Part shown: positions 1 through 8,254 of the stretch, in pieces
Numbering within the stretch: position 1 is the first letter of the stretch
Layout of the letters: every line of letters starts with the position of its first letter
Assembly: GCA_037439465.1 (NCBI GenBank)
Contig: JBBIVX010000002.1
Coordinates: forward strand, 62,001-126,000
Source of the DNA: Parasulfuritortus sp037439465
Lineage (GTDB): Bacteria; Pseudomonadota; Gammaproteobacteria; Burkholderiales; Thiobacillaceae
Direction of reading: 5' to 3'
DNA: 64,000 bases
The notes under the pieces: model-generated
Seen by the model: the letters and a program-made list of their open reading frames with translations, nothing else
The model's database searches: none
What the model was told of the DNA's origin: nothing
Program-made: the position numbers and the translations under genes

Positions 1-249
1 AAGGATGAAGGCGGGCATCGCCGGATCACGGTCAACCTGCGTGTGCGCGGCAAACTGAGCGGCATCCAGAACATGCTTTACTCGCTGGAGGCCTCGCAGC
101 CCTACTTGTTTGTCGATGCCCTCAACATCCAGTCCACGGTGCGGCAGAATTACGCCCCCATGCCTGGGGTCGAGCCCGATGTCATGGTCATGTTCGATCT
201 GTCCGGCTATGCACAGGTGAAAAAGCCCAATGCCCAGCCTAAACATTAA
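1..249 (+). CDS. GspM-like type II secretion protein, C-terminal part (cut by window edge)
   Basis: The reading frame is open from base 1 to a TAA at 247-249, leaving the last 82 residues of a longer protein. The segment has the look of the periplasmic ferredoxin-like domain of GspM/PilO proteins (RVRGKLSGIQNMLYSLE followed by a short beta strand and a VMFDLSGYA ending). GspM is an inner-membrane platform component that works with GspL in type II secretion. The 3' end overlaps the next gene by 20 bases, and a GspC-like gene and gspD follow, which supports the call. The N-terminal membrane anchor lies outside the window, so family assignment rests on this domain and the neighbours. Confidence 0.6.
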   Translation, partial: KDEGGHRRITVNLRVRGKLSGIQNMLYSLEASQPYLFVDALNIQSTVRQNYAPMPGVEPDVMVMFDLSGYAQVKKPNAQPKH

Positions 250-937
250 ATCGCTCGCCCTGATCGGCTGGGGGGCGGTCAACGCCACGTTGCTGGCGGT
301 CACCGGCGAGGAGTTGGGCTGGGGAAAGCACCCGCATGCCGCCATCCCCGCGCCCGCGAGCCTGCCGCCGGAGCCGGTCAGTGTCGAGTTGCTGAGCGAA
401 TATTCCGCGCCCGCCCTGGATAAGCGCTTTCCGCAGACACTGGAGCGGCCATTGTTCGTGCCCACCCGCCGCCCGGCGCCGCCCCCCCCGCCCCCGCCGC
501 CGCCGCCGCCGCCAACCATGCGCAAGGGCCAATTTCAGCTGATGGGGGTCATGATCCTGCCCGAGACCCGCTTCGTCGTGCTGCGCGAGACCGCCAGCGG
601 CCTTACCCGGCGGGTGGAGATCGGACAGACGATCAACGGCCTGCTGATCGACAAGGTCGAGGCCGAGCAGGCGGTATTGTCCCAGTACGGCGACAGCGAG
701 ATCCTGACCGTCAAGGTCCAGCCCAGCCCCAAGGGGCCTCCCGGCAAGCCCGCCGTGGGCGTTGCCGGGAGGCCCAACCTTGGGATGATGGCGCGGGAGC
801 CGAGGCGTTTGCCCATGCCGGCCCAAGGCTCCCCGCCGGGGCTGGCCGGGTACGATAAACGGGCCGGCGATCCGGCGGGCATGGAGTCGTCCGGCCGCGT
901 CGACATGCCGCCCAGAAAGACCCGCGCCGGCCCATGA
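230..937 (+). CDS. GspC/GspN-like type II secretion protein with polyproline linker
   Basis: A 235-residue protein starting at an ATG inside the end of the GspM-like gene. Residues about 6-25 are a hydrophobic anchor. The motif LERPLFVPTRRP near residue 70 is typical of GspC-type proteins and precedes an uninterrupted run of twelve prolines. Residues about 98-165 (GQFQLMGVMILPETRFVVLRE onward) resemble the homology-region beta domain by which GspC contacts the secretin GspD in the periplasm. The C-terminal 65 residues are Pro/Gly/Arg-rich and low in complexity; no PDZ or coiled-coil domain is seen. The stop overlaps the frame of the secretin gene by 4 bases. The choice between GspC and GspN naming is uncertain. 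Confidence 0.6.
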   Translation: MPSLNIKSLALIGWGAVNATLLAVTGEELGWGKHPHAAIPAPASLPPEPVSVELLSEYSAPALDKRFPQTLERPLFVPTRRPAPPPPPPPPPPPPTMRKGQFQLMGVMILPETRFVVLRETASGLTRRVEIGQTINGLLIDKVEAEQAVLSQYGDSEILTVKVQPSPKGPPGKPAVGVAGRPNLGMMAREPRRLPMPAQGSPPGLAGYDKRAGDPAGMESSGRVDMPPRKTRAGP

Positions 938-1014
938 GCGAGACCTTATCCATGAACGATGGCCAACAGGCCTGGGATTGTTTGCCCGCGGCAACCACGA
1001 AGGTGAAAGCGACC

Positions 1015-3234
1015 ATGACTCAAACACACATCCACACTTCCGCGCCGGCGCTGAGGATCGCGGCCGGAGTTTGCACCGTCCTCCTGGCCGGCTGCGCCGC
1101 CCTGTCGAAACAGCCGGCGGCCACCGTCCCCCCGGAGGCGGTGGCCGCCGCTCCCGCGGAAACGGCCGCCCCGGCAAAGTCCGTCGACGATGAAAAGGTC
1201 CGGCTCTATCCGGGCACCGGGGTACTGGTCAAGGCCCCCGCCGTGCCGGCCGTGCAGCAGAAGGGCGGCGAAGTCACCCTGACCTTCGAGGGCGCCGATT
1301 TGCGCGAGGTGGTGAAGACCATCCTCGCCGACATACTCCGGGAAAGCTACATCATGGACCCGCGCGTCAGCGGCAGCATCACCCTGCACACCAAGCGGCC
1401 CATTCCCCGCGCCGCCATACTGCCGACGCTGGAAACGGTGTTGCGCATGAGCGGGGCCGTGCTGCTCAGACAGGAAGACGGGGTCTATCAGGTGGTGCCT
1501 TCCTCCCTGGCGGGCAAGGGCAATCTGACGCCCGCGCTGGGCCAGGTCGGCAAGCCGCTGCCCAGCGGTTACAGCATACAAGTGGTCCCCCTGAAATTCA
1601 TCGGCGCGCAGGACATGGCAAAGCTGCTGGAGCCGCTGGCGAGCGAGCCGGGATCGGTGCGCGTCGATTTGCTGCGCAACCTGCTCATCCTCTCCGGCAC
1701 CGAGCCGGAACTGCGCCATTTCCTCGAAACCGTAGACATGTTCGATGTGGACTGGATCTCGGGCATGTCGGTGGGCCTGTTCATGTTGCAAAACGTCGAG
1801 GTCAAGACCGTCGTCGGCGACATCGAGAAGGTATTCGGCGACAGGAACCTGGGGCCCCTGGCGGGCGCCGTGCGCCTGGTCCCCATCGAGCGTCTCAACG
1901 CACTGTTGGTGGTCTCGCCCCAGGCAAAATACCTCGAACAGGCCCGCACCTGGGTGGAGCGGCTGGACCGGAGCGGCCTCGGCGGAGACGGTCAGCACCT
2001 GTTCGTCTACCAGGTACAGAATGGCAAGGCGGAGGCCTTGGCCGGTCTGCTCAATGACGCCTTCGGCAAAAAGGCGCAGCAGAAGGCCCCGGCGCAGGCC
2101 CTGGCGCCCGGTCTCGCCCCGGCCGAGGTCAAAACCGCCGGCAGCCAGACGGCCGCGAAACCCGCGGCGGCAGTCCCGGCGCGGCCCGCGGCTGCGGCCG
2201 GCGACAGCCTGGCCTTGCCGCAGGATGTGCGGGTGATCGCCGACAAGGACAACAATGCGCTGCTCATCCTGGCCAGCGCCGCCGATTTTGAAAAGATCGA
2301 GTCGGCGCTGCGCCGGCTGGACGTGGTGCCGCGGCAGGTGTTGATCGAAGTGGCGATCGCCGAGATCACGCTCAAGGACGAGCTTTCCTACGGCCTCGAA
2401 TGGTTCCTGAAGAACGGCGACCGGCACAGCAGCAAGCTGGACATCGGCGCCTCCGGCATCGGCCCGCTGACCCCCGGCTTCTCCTACTCCTGGATCAGCC
2501 GCAGCGGCGACATCAATGCCGTGTTGAACGCCCTGGCGACCGATTCCAAGCTGAAGATCATCTCCTCGCCGCATATCACCGTGGCGGATAACCAGACCGC
2601 CAAGATACAGGTGGGCGACCGGGTGCCCACGATCACCCAGACCCAGTCCACGGCCAACGCCACCACCGGGGTGATCAGCAGCGTGCAATATCTGGATACC
2701 GGGGTGCTGCTGGGGGTCACGCCGCGGGTCAATGCCGGCGGCCTGGTGACCATGGAGATCAATCAGGAAATCAGCAGCGCCAGCAAAACCACCTCGTCCA
2801 GCATCGATTCGCCCACCATCCAGAAGCGTTCCGCGTCAAGCACGGTGACGGTGCAGTCCGGCGAGACGCTGGTCATGGCCGGCCTGATCAAGGAAGAACA
2901 GACACGCGCCTCGTCGGGGCTGCCGCTGCTCTCGCAAATCCCCCTCGTGGGCGGGCTGTTCGGCACCCAGACGCGCAACGACGACCGCACCGAACTCATC
3001 ATCCTGATCACCCCGCGCGTCCTCAAGAGCGTCAGGCAGGCCTCGGATGTCACGCAGGAATTCCGCCGGCGCCTCTCCGGCCTGGAATCGATGCTGAAGA
3101 TACTGGAGACCGAAAAGATCACGGAAAACCTCGGCCAGGACGACAGCGCCGCCCCCGCCAGGGAGTCCGTGCCGCCGCTCAAACCGAATCAAAGCGCCGC
3201 GGCGAAACCCAGGCCGGGCAAGGCCGCAAGGTAA
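1015..3234 (+). CDS. gspD: Type II secretion system secretin GspD (lipoprotein)
   Basis: The outer-membrane secretin that forms the exit channel of type II secretion. The ATG at 1015 is chosen because it places a signal peptide with lipobox LLAGC at residues 19-23; the frame is open to 934 but the extra 27 residues are not signal-like. Residues about 60-130 form the N0 domain (VTLTFEGADLREVVKTIL), followed by repeated N1-N3 modules with a low-complexity Ala/Pro linker near residue 360. The secretin core shows VADNQTAKIQVGDRVPTI, SGETLVMAGLIKEEQ, GLPLLSQIPLVGGLFG and ELIILITPRVL. At 739 residues it has normal family length. Lipidation would allow pilotin-independent targeting. No gspE or gspF follows; polysaccharide genes begin at once. 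Confidence 0.93.
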   Translation: MTQTHIHTSAPALRIAAGVCTVLLAGCAALSKQPAATVPPEAVAAAPAETAAPAKSVDDEKVRLYPGTGVLVKAPAVPAVQQKGGEVTLTFEGADLREVVKTILADILRESYIMDPRVSGSITLHTKRPIPRAAILPTLETVLRMSGAVLLRQEDGVYQVVPSSLAGKGNLTPALGQVGKPLPSGYSIQVVPLKFIGAQDMAKLLEPLASEPGSVRVDLLRNLLILSGTEPELRHFLETVDMFDVDWISGMSVGLFMLQNVEVKTVVGDIEKVFGDRNLGPLAGAVRLVPIERLNALLVVSPQAKYLEQARTWVERLDRSGLGGDGQHLFVYQVQNGKAEALAGLLNDAFGKKAQQKAPAQALAPGLAPAEVKTAGSQTAAKPAAAVPARPAAAAGDSLALPQDVRVIADKDNNALLILASAADFEKIESALRRLDVVPRQVLIEVAIAEITLKDELSYGLEWFLKNGDRHSSKLDIGASGIGPLTPGFSYSWISRSGDINAVLNALATDSKLKIISSPHITVADNQTAKIQVGDRVPTITQTQSTANATTGVISSVQYLDTGVLLGVTPRVNAGGLVTMEINQEISSASKTTSSSIDSPTIQKRSASSTVTVQSGETLVMAGLIKEEQTRASSGLPLLSQIPLVGGLFGTQTRNDDRTELIILITPRVLKSVRQASDVTQEFRRRLSGLESMLKILETEKITENLGQDDSAAPARESVPPLKPNQSAAAKPRPGKAAR

Positions 3235-3258
3235 GGTCCGGGGCGATTGCGCGACGGC

Positions 3259-4143
3259 ATGAACGCAGGGGCGGCGCGCCGGGTCCGCGTCGTCGTGGTC
3301 AACTACAACGCCGGAACGCTGCTGGCGGAGTGCGTGGCGCGGCTGGCGGCCTCGACCCTGCCGCTGGACGTGGTGGTGGTCGACAACGCCTCCAGCGACG
3401 GCAGCCTGCAACCGCTGCGGGCGCGCCTGCGGCCGGGCGCCCTCGCGCTGCGTGAAAACGCCGCCAATCTTGGCTTCGCCCGGGCCGTCAACCAGGGCCT
3501 TGAAGGCTGGCGCGGCGACTATGCGCTGCTGCTCAACCCGGATTGCCTGATTGAACCCGATACCCTCGAACGCCTGCTTGCGGCCATGGATGCCCGGCCC
3601 GGCGTGGGCATGGCCGGCTGCCTGATCCGCAACCCCGATGGCAGCGAACAGGCCGGCTGCCGGCGGCAGGCCCCGACGCCCTGGCAATCCCTGCGGCGGA
3701 CGCTGGGCGGGCGCGGCTTCGACCAGGCCGGGCAGCCGCTGCCCGCGCAGCCGTGTCCGGTGGAGGCCATTTCCGGCGCCTTCATGCTGGTGCGGGGCAC
3801 GGCGCTGGAGGCGGTGGGGCGGCTGGACGAAGGCTATTTCCTGCACTGCGAGGACCTCGACTGGTGCCTGCGTTTTCGCCAGCACGGCTGGCAGGTGCTG
3901 TTCGTCCCGGACGTGGCGGTGACCCATGTCAAGGGCGCCAGCAGCCGCCGCTGCCCGATCTGCGTGGAATGGCACAAGCACCGGGGCATGGCCCGCTACT
4001 ACCGCAAGTTTTTTCGCCGGCAAACCCCGTGGCCGCTCATGGGGCTGGTCTATGCCGGCATCTGGGCGCGTTTCGGCGTCAAGTCGCTCTATCTGCTGTT
4101 GGCCGGCCCGTTTTCCCGCCGCTTTGGACACGCCCATGCCTGA
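3259..4143 (+). CDS. GT2 family glycosyltransferase (rhamnosyltransferase-like)
   Basis: A 294-residue cytosolic family-2 glycosyltransferase. The N-terminal GT-A fold is clear: VRVVVVNYNAGTLLAECV, the nucleotide-binding VVVDNASSDGS, ENAANLGFARAVNQGL, and the metal-binding segment LLLNPDCL. EAISGAFMLVRG and GYFLHCEDLDWCLR match the acceptor/catalytic half of WbbL-type rhamnosyltransferases. The ATG at 3259 is preferred over a TTG at 3247. The gene overlaps the next by 8 bases, so the pair is probably translationally coupled; the next two genes start glycan assembly, so this enzyme may add the second sugar. Donor sugar is inferred only from resemblance. Confidence 0.85.
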   Translation: MNAGAARRVRVVVVNYNAGTLLAECVARLAASTLPLDVVVVDNASSDGSLQPLRARLRPGALALRENAANLGFARAVNQGLEGWRGDYALLLNPDCLIEPDTLERLLAAMDARPGVGMAGCLIRNPDGSEQAGCRRQAPTPWQSLRRTLGGRGFDQAGQPLPAQPCPVEAISGAFMLVRGTALEAVGRLDEGYFLHCEDLDWCLRFRQHGWQVLFVPDVAVTHVKGASSRRCPICVEWHKHRGMARYYRKFFRRQTPWPLMGLVYAGIWARFGVKSLYLLLAGPFSRRFGHAHA

Positions 4144-5110
4144 CGCCCTCGGGATCGTGCTGACGGCCTTCGCGGCGACCCTGCTGGCGGCCCGCCTGCT
4201 GCTGTCGCCGGTGGCGGGCCGGCTGGCGCTGGCGCATCCCAACGAACGCTCCCTGCACCGGCAGCCGGTGCCGGCGAGCGGCGGCCTGGCCATCGCCCTG
4301 GGGGTGGGGGTGGGCTGGACATTGCAGGGCGAGGCCGGCCTGTGGCCGCTGGGCGGCCTGGCGCTGCTGCTCTGCGCGCTGTCATTCGTCGACGATCTGC
4401 GCGGTCTCCCCGCCTGGGTGCGGCTGCTGCTGCATGGTCTCGCGGCCGCGGCGCTGATCGGGTTCATGGCCCCGGATCTGCCCATGGCCTGGCAGATCGT
4501 GCTGGGCGCGGCCGTGATCTGGATGACCAATCTCTACAACTTCATGGATGGGGCGGATGGCCTGGCCGGCGGCATGGCGGTGGCCGGCTTCGGCGCCTAC
4601 GCCCTGGCCGCCGGCATGGCTGGCGATGCCGGCCTGGCCAGGGCCTGTTGGGTGATCGCCGCCGCCGCCGCCGCCTTTCTTGTTTACAATTTCCACCCGG
4701 CCAGGCTGTTCATGGGCGACGCCGGATCGATCCCGCTTGGTTTTCTCGCCGCCGGCCTTGGCCTTCTCGGCTGGCAGCGCGGCGACTGGCCGGCCTGGCT
4801 GCCGCCGCTGGTGTTCTCGCCCTTTCTGGCCGACGCCAGCGTGACGCTGGTCAAGCGGATGCTGCGGCGCGAGCCGGTCTGGCGCGCGCACCGCCAGCAT
4901 TATTACCAGCGCCTGGTGCGGCTGGGGCTCGGTCATGGCGGGCTGGCGGCGCTCGAATACGGCCACATGCTCGGCGCCGCCCTGCTCGCCCTCTGGCTGG
5001 TCCGGCACCCGGCCTGGGCGGACGTGCTCCTGCCGGCCTGGCTGACCGCCCTTGCCCTGGCCATGTATGGGGTCGATCGCCTCTGGGCGCAACGGAAAGG
5101 AGAAGGCTGA
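4136..5110 (+). CDS. WecA/WbpL-like undecaprenyl-phosphate sugar-1-phosphate transferase
   Basis: A 324-residue polytopic membrane enzyme of the MraY/WecA (GT4-like phosphoglycosyltransferase) family, which transfers a HexNAc-1-phosphate from UDP-sugar to undecaprenyl phosphate. Family motifs are in the right order: SFVDDLRGLP (paired Asp), NLYNFMDGADGLAGG, VYNFHPARLFMGDAGS and the substrate-specificity loop RAHRQHYYQRL. The start at 4136 overlaps the previous stop; longer open frame upstream is a shadow of the glycosyltransferase gene. With the WbpM-like dehydratase directly downstream, the order resembles the wbpL-wbpM end of Pseudomonas O-antigen clusters, suggesting a QuiNAc- or FucNAc-type first sugar. 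That sugar assignment is inference. Confidence 0.88.
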   Translation: MPDALGIVLTAFAATLLAARLLLSPVAGRLALAHPNERSLHRQPVPASGGLAIALGVGVGWTLQGEAGLWPLGGLALLLCALSFVDDLRGLPAWVRLLLHGLAAAALIGFMAPDLPMAWQIVLGAAVIWMTNLYNFMDGADGLAGGMAVAGFGAYALAAGMAGDAGLARACWVIAAAAAAFLVYNFHPARLFMGDAGSIPLGFLAAGLGLLGWQRGDWPAWLPPLVFSPFLADASVTLVKRMLRREPVWRAHRQHYYQRLVRLGLGHGGLAALEYGHMLGAALLALWLVRHPAWADVLLPAWLTALALAMYGVDRLWAQRKGEG

Positions 5111-5112
5111 CG

Positions 5113-6966
5113 ATGTGGTCCCGGGCTGGAATCAACGGTCGCGCGCTGTTGGCCTTCGCCCATGACGTGGTTGCGGCCGGGCTGGCCTGGTGGCTGGCCT
5201 TCCTGCTGCGCGAGAACATGGCGATACCGCTGCCGCCGGTGGCCGCCGACGCCTTCCTGCATTCCCTCTGGTGGATACTGCCGCTGCATGCCCTGCTGTT
5301 CTGGCAACGGGGGTTGTACCAGGGCATCTGGCGCTACGCCAGCCTGGCCGACCTGAAACGTATCGTCGTCGCGGTGGGGTTGTCGGTCTGCCTGGTGACG
5401 CTGATCGTCTTCATGATCCGCCCCGCGGCCCCGGTGCCGCGCGCGGTGCTGGTGCTCTATCCCATCCTGCTGCTGTTCATCATGGCCGGCAGCCGCTTCG
5501 CTTATCGCGCCTGGCGCGAACACCGGCTTTACGGCCCGCTGGCCCTGCAACGCGAACCGGTCATCCTGCTCGGCGCCGGCGATGCCGCCGCCGCTCTGGT
5601 GGCCGAGCTCGCCCGCAGCAAGGAATGGCGCGTGGTCGGGCTGCTCGATGACGATGCCGGCAAGCAGGGCCGGCTGGTGCATGGCATCCAGGTCAGGGGC
5701 GGCCTTGACGACCTGCCGCGCCTGGCGGCGCAGTTCAGCCTCAGGCAGGCCATCATCGCCATGCCCGCCGCCAGCCACGCGGCCAGGCGGCGGGCGGCGC
5801 AGATCGGCGCCAGCGCCGGGCTCAGGGTATTGACCGTGCCCTCCTTCGATGACCTGGTCGCGGGCAAGGTCACCCTGGCGGAGCTGCGCGCGGTGGAACT
5901 GGATGACCTGCTCGGCCGCGACCCGGTGGTGCTCGACACGGCGGGCCTGCACGGCCTTCTGGCGGGGCGGGTGGTGATGGTGACCGGGGCCGGCGGCTCC
6001 ATCGGTTCCGAACTCTGCCGCCAGATCGCCGCCTACCGGCCGGCGCAACTGCTGTTTTTCGAGGCCAACGAATACGCCCTTTACACCATCGAGCAGGAAT
6101 TCGCCGAACTCCACCCCGCCGTGGCCGCCCTCCCCCTGATCGGCGACGTCAAGGACGCCGCGCGCGTCGAGCAGGTGCTGGCGCGGTACAAGCCCAATGT
6201 CATCTTCCACGCCGCCGCCTACAAGCACGTCCCTCTCATGGAAGGCGACAATGCGTCGGCCGCCCTGCGCAACAACGTCCTCGGCACCTATGTGCTGGGC
6301 CGGGCGGCGCGGGCGCACGGGGTGGGCGAATTCGTCCTGATCTCCACCGACAAGGCGGTCAACCCCGTCAACGTCATGGGCGCCAGCAAGTGGCTGGCGG
6401 AACGGGTCTGTCTGGCGCTGCAGGAGGCGGGCGGCACCCGCTTCGTCACGGTGCGTTTCGGCAATGTATTGGGCAGCGCCGGCAGCGTCATCCCCAAGTT
6501 CCAGCGGCAGATCGCCCATGGCGGGCCGCTCACCATCACCCACCCCGACGTGTTCCGTTATTTCATGTCCATCCGCGAGGCCGCGCAGCTCGTTTTGCAG
6601 GCCGGGCTGATGGGCCGGGGCGCCGAAATATTCGTGCTCGAAATGGGCGAGCCGGTACGCATCGTCGATCTGGCCAGGGACATGATCCGCCTTTCCGGCC
6701 TCGCGGAAAACGCCATCCCCATCGCCTTCACCGGCCTGCGCCCCGGCGAAAAACTGACCGAAGAGTTGTTGGCCGACCGTGAACACACGCTGCCCACGCC
6801 CCATCCCAAGCTGCGCATCCTGTCCGCCGCGCCGCCGCCCGACGCCGCCTGGCTGGCCGGCCTGCTGGACTGGTTGCAGGCGAGCCAGGGCTCGTCCGCG
6901 GCGGAAATCCTGGCCGGCCTGCAACACTGGGTGCCGGAATTCGTGCCGGCGCGGCGGGCGCCATGA
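5113..6966 (+). CDS. WbpM/FlaA1/CapD-like nucleoside-diphosphate-sugar 4,6-dehydratase
   Basis: A 617-residue membrane-anchored dehydratase/epimerase of the long WbpM type. Four hydrophobic helices span residues about 12-125, then a first Rossmann-like domain (VILLGAGDAAAALVAEL, near residue 150), then the catalytic SDR domain from about residue 287 (VMVTGAGGSIGSELCRQI). The active-site stretch STDKAVNPVNVMGASK has Met where ordinary SDR enzymes have Tyr, as is usual for this family. The conserved HPDVFRYFMSI and GLRPGEKLTEELL segments follow. It probably converts UDP-GlcNAc to the 4-keto-6-deoxy intermediate for QuiNAc- or FucNAc-type sugars. It starts two bases after the WbpL-like gene. Confidence 0.9.
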   Translation: MWSRAGINGRALLAFAHDVVAAGLAWWLAFLLRENMAIPLPPVAADAFLHSLWWILPLHALLFWQRGLYQGIWRYASLADLKRIVVAVGLSVCLVTLIVFMIRPAAPVPRAVLVLYPILLLFIMAGSRFAYRAWREHRLYGPLALQREPVILLGAGDAAAALVAELARSKEWRVVGLLDDDAGKQGRLVHGIQVRGGLDDLPRLAAQFSLRQAIIAMPAASHAARRRAAQIGASAGLRVLTVPSFDDLVAGKVTLAELRAVELDDLLGRDPVVLDTAGLHGLLAGRVVMVTGAGGSIGSELCRQIAAYRPAQLLFFEANEYALYTIEQEFAELHPAVAALPLIGDVKDAARVEQVLARYKPNVIFHAAAYKHVPLMEGDNASAALRNNVLGTYVLGRAARAHGVGEFVLISTDKAVNPVNVMGASKWLAERVCLALQEAGGTRFVTVRFGNVLGSAGSVIPKFQRQIAHGGPLTITHPDVFRYFMSIREAAQLVLQAGLMGRGAEIFVLEMGEPVRIVDLARDMIRLSGLAENAIPIAFTGLRPGEKLTEELLADREHTLPTPHPKLRILSAAPPPDAAWLAGLLDWLQASQGSSAAEILAGLQHWVPEFVPARRAP

Positions 6967-7616
6967 ACGCTTATAATGCCGGCATGAAATCCCGGTCCGC
7001 CTTCACCCCGGCCACGCCCCTGCGGCGGCTGCCGCTCGCCCTGTTGCTCGCCCTTGGCTTTGCCGGCCCGGCGGCGGCGGACGTCTATGCCTACCGGGAC
7101 GCCGCGGGCATCGAGCACTACACCAATGAGCCGGGCCTTGAGGGATACACCCTGATCGTCGCCGTACTCAAGGAAGAAGGCCGAGACAACCGGGCCGAGG
7201 CCCAGCCCCTGCCCGCGGCGGTCAGCCAGTATGCGCCCCATGTCGAGGCCGCGGCGGCGGAGTTCGACATCGACCGGGCCCTGGTGCACGCCGTCATCAC
7301 GGCGGAATCCGGCTACAACCCCAGCGCGGTCTCGCGTGCCGGCGCCCTGGGTCTGATGCAGTTGATGCCGCAGACCGCCAAACGCTATGCCGTGGCCGAT
7401 GCCTTCGACCCCATCCAGAACATACGCGGCGGCACCCGCTATCTGCGCGACCTGCTCGACCAGTTCGACAACAACCTCGAACTGGCCGTCGCCGCCTACA
7501 ACGCCGGTGAAAGCGCCGTGCTCCGCTATGGCGGCCGTATCCCGCCTTACCGTGAAACCCGGGCCTATGTGCCCAAGGTGTTGCGCCTGTACAGCAAGTA
7601 CAGGTCATTGCTGTGA
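6963..7616 (+). CDS. Lytic transglycosylase with N-terminal DUF4124 segment
   Basis: A 217-residue exported muramidase-like enzyme that would cleave peptidoglycan glycan strands. A signal peptide ends near residue 39 (GFAGPAAAD). Residues about 40-60 (DVYAYRDAAGIEHYTNEP) match a DUF4124-like motif. The SLT domain spans about 95-215: catalytic Glu115 in AESGYNPSAVS, GLMQLMPQTAKRY, GGTRYLRDLL and AVAAYNAGE. The ATG at 6963 overlaps the dehydratase stop; an internal ATG at 6984 would give a more conventional signal peptide and is an equally good start. A local cell-wall opening role for an envelope machine is possible but not shown. Confidence 0.88.
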   Translation: MNAYNAGMKSRSAFTPATPLRRLPLALLLALGFAGPAAADVYAYRDAAGIEHYTNEPGLEGYTLIVAVLKEEGRDNRAEAQPLPAAVSQYAPHVEAAAAEFDIDRALVHAVITAESGYNPSAVSRAGALGLMQLMPQTAKRYAVADAFDPIQNIRGGTRYLRDLLDQFDNNLELAVAAYNAGESAVLRYGGRIPPYRETRAYVPKVLRLYSKYRSLL

Positions 7617-7632
7617 TGGCGGCGTCGTGGCC

Positions 7633-7659
7633 TTGACGGGGCCCGGCCGCCTTGTTAAT
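7633..7659 (+). promoter_or_regulatory. Possible sigma-70-like promoter
   Basis: In the 98-base gap before the small lipoprotein gene, TTGACG (7633-7638) is followed after 15 bases by GTTAAT (7654-7659). The -35 box is good, the -10 box matches at four of six positions, and the spacer is short. It would give a leader of roughly 50 bases before the start at 7715. Confidence 0.25.
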
Positions 7660-7714
7660 GTGCGCGCCGCCGTTGCAGGCGGCCGTGCGTAGAACCAATA
7701 AACGGAGAGCGATT

Positions 7715-8164
7715 TTGTCGAAGCTGTCGAGCAGGGTGAATCCTCCCTGGGTATTCCTGGCCATGGTCGTCTCGGCCCTGGTGTTGTCCGCCTGCGCCCT
7801 GTTTCTCAAGCCCGAAGACAGCCCGAAGTGGTACGATTCACAACGCGCCGTTCTGACGGAGCGTGCGGAAGCCCGCTGGCAGGCGCGTATGAAGCAGAAC
7901 ATCGAAGCCGAATACGCCTATCTGTCGCCGGCCTATCGCGCTGTTGTTTCGTTACAACAATATAAGGGTAGGGTCGGGAATGTGATCGAATGGCGGCTGG
8001 CGCGCGTCAAGGACATTCTGTATGATTCCCCAACAGTGGCTTCTGTTAGCGTGGAAGTTACTTATCGCTTCACTGTTCGTGATGGAACAGAAATGGAATC
8101 CAGCCGGATTCTGATCGAGAAGTGGCTTTACATGGACGGGGGATGGTGGTACACAGCCAAGTAG
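7715..8164 (+). CDS. Small uncharacterised lipoprotein
   Basis: A protein of 149 residues not recognised as a named family. A TTG start at 7715 is proposed because GGAGAG lies about seven bases upstream; an ATG at 7763 would also give an intact signal. The hydrophobic segment ends in the lipobox LSAC, so the mature protein should be lipid-anchored. The mature part is an alpha/beta domain with TERAEARWQARMKQNIEAEYAYLSP, a region like an NTF2-type fold, ending WLYMDGGWWYTAK. That ending (a described load or dose in a small alpha+beta barrel) resembles many periplasmic NTF2-like proteins, but this is only visual similarity. Confidence 0.7.
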   Translation: MSKLSSRVNPPWVFLAMVVSALVLSACALFLKPEDSPKWYDSQRAVLTERAEARWQARMKQNIEAEYAYLSPAYRAVVSLQQYKGRVGNVIEWRLARVKDILYDSPTVASVSVEVTYRFTVRDGTEMESSRILIEKWLYMDGGWWYTAK

Positions 8165-8192
8165 ATTCTGTTTTGGTCTGCTAGGTAAGTGC

Positions 8193-8208
8193 AGCCAGGC
8201 GCCTGGCT
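8193..8208. other. Perfect 16-bp palindrome in the gap before the exported protein gene
   Basis: AGCCAGGCGCCTGGCT is a perfect palindrome 28 bases after the lipoprotein stop, followed by AATTTT. It could be a weak terminator (six-base stem, four-base loop) or a protein-binding site for the next gene, which starts 46 bases downstream. Confidence 0.4.
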
Positions 8209-8254
8209 AATTTTAAGTGAGTAGTTTTTTTGTTGACCTTGCAAGGAGTTGGAT

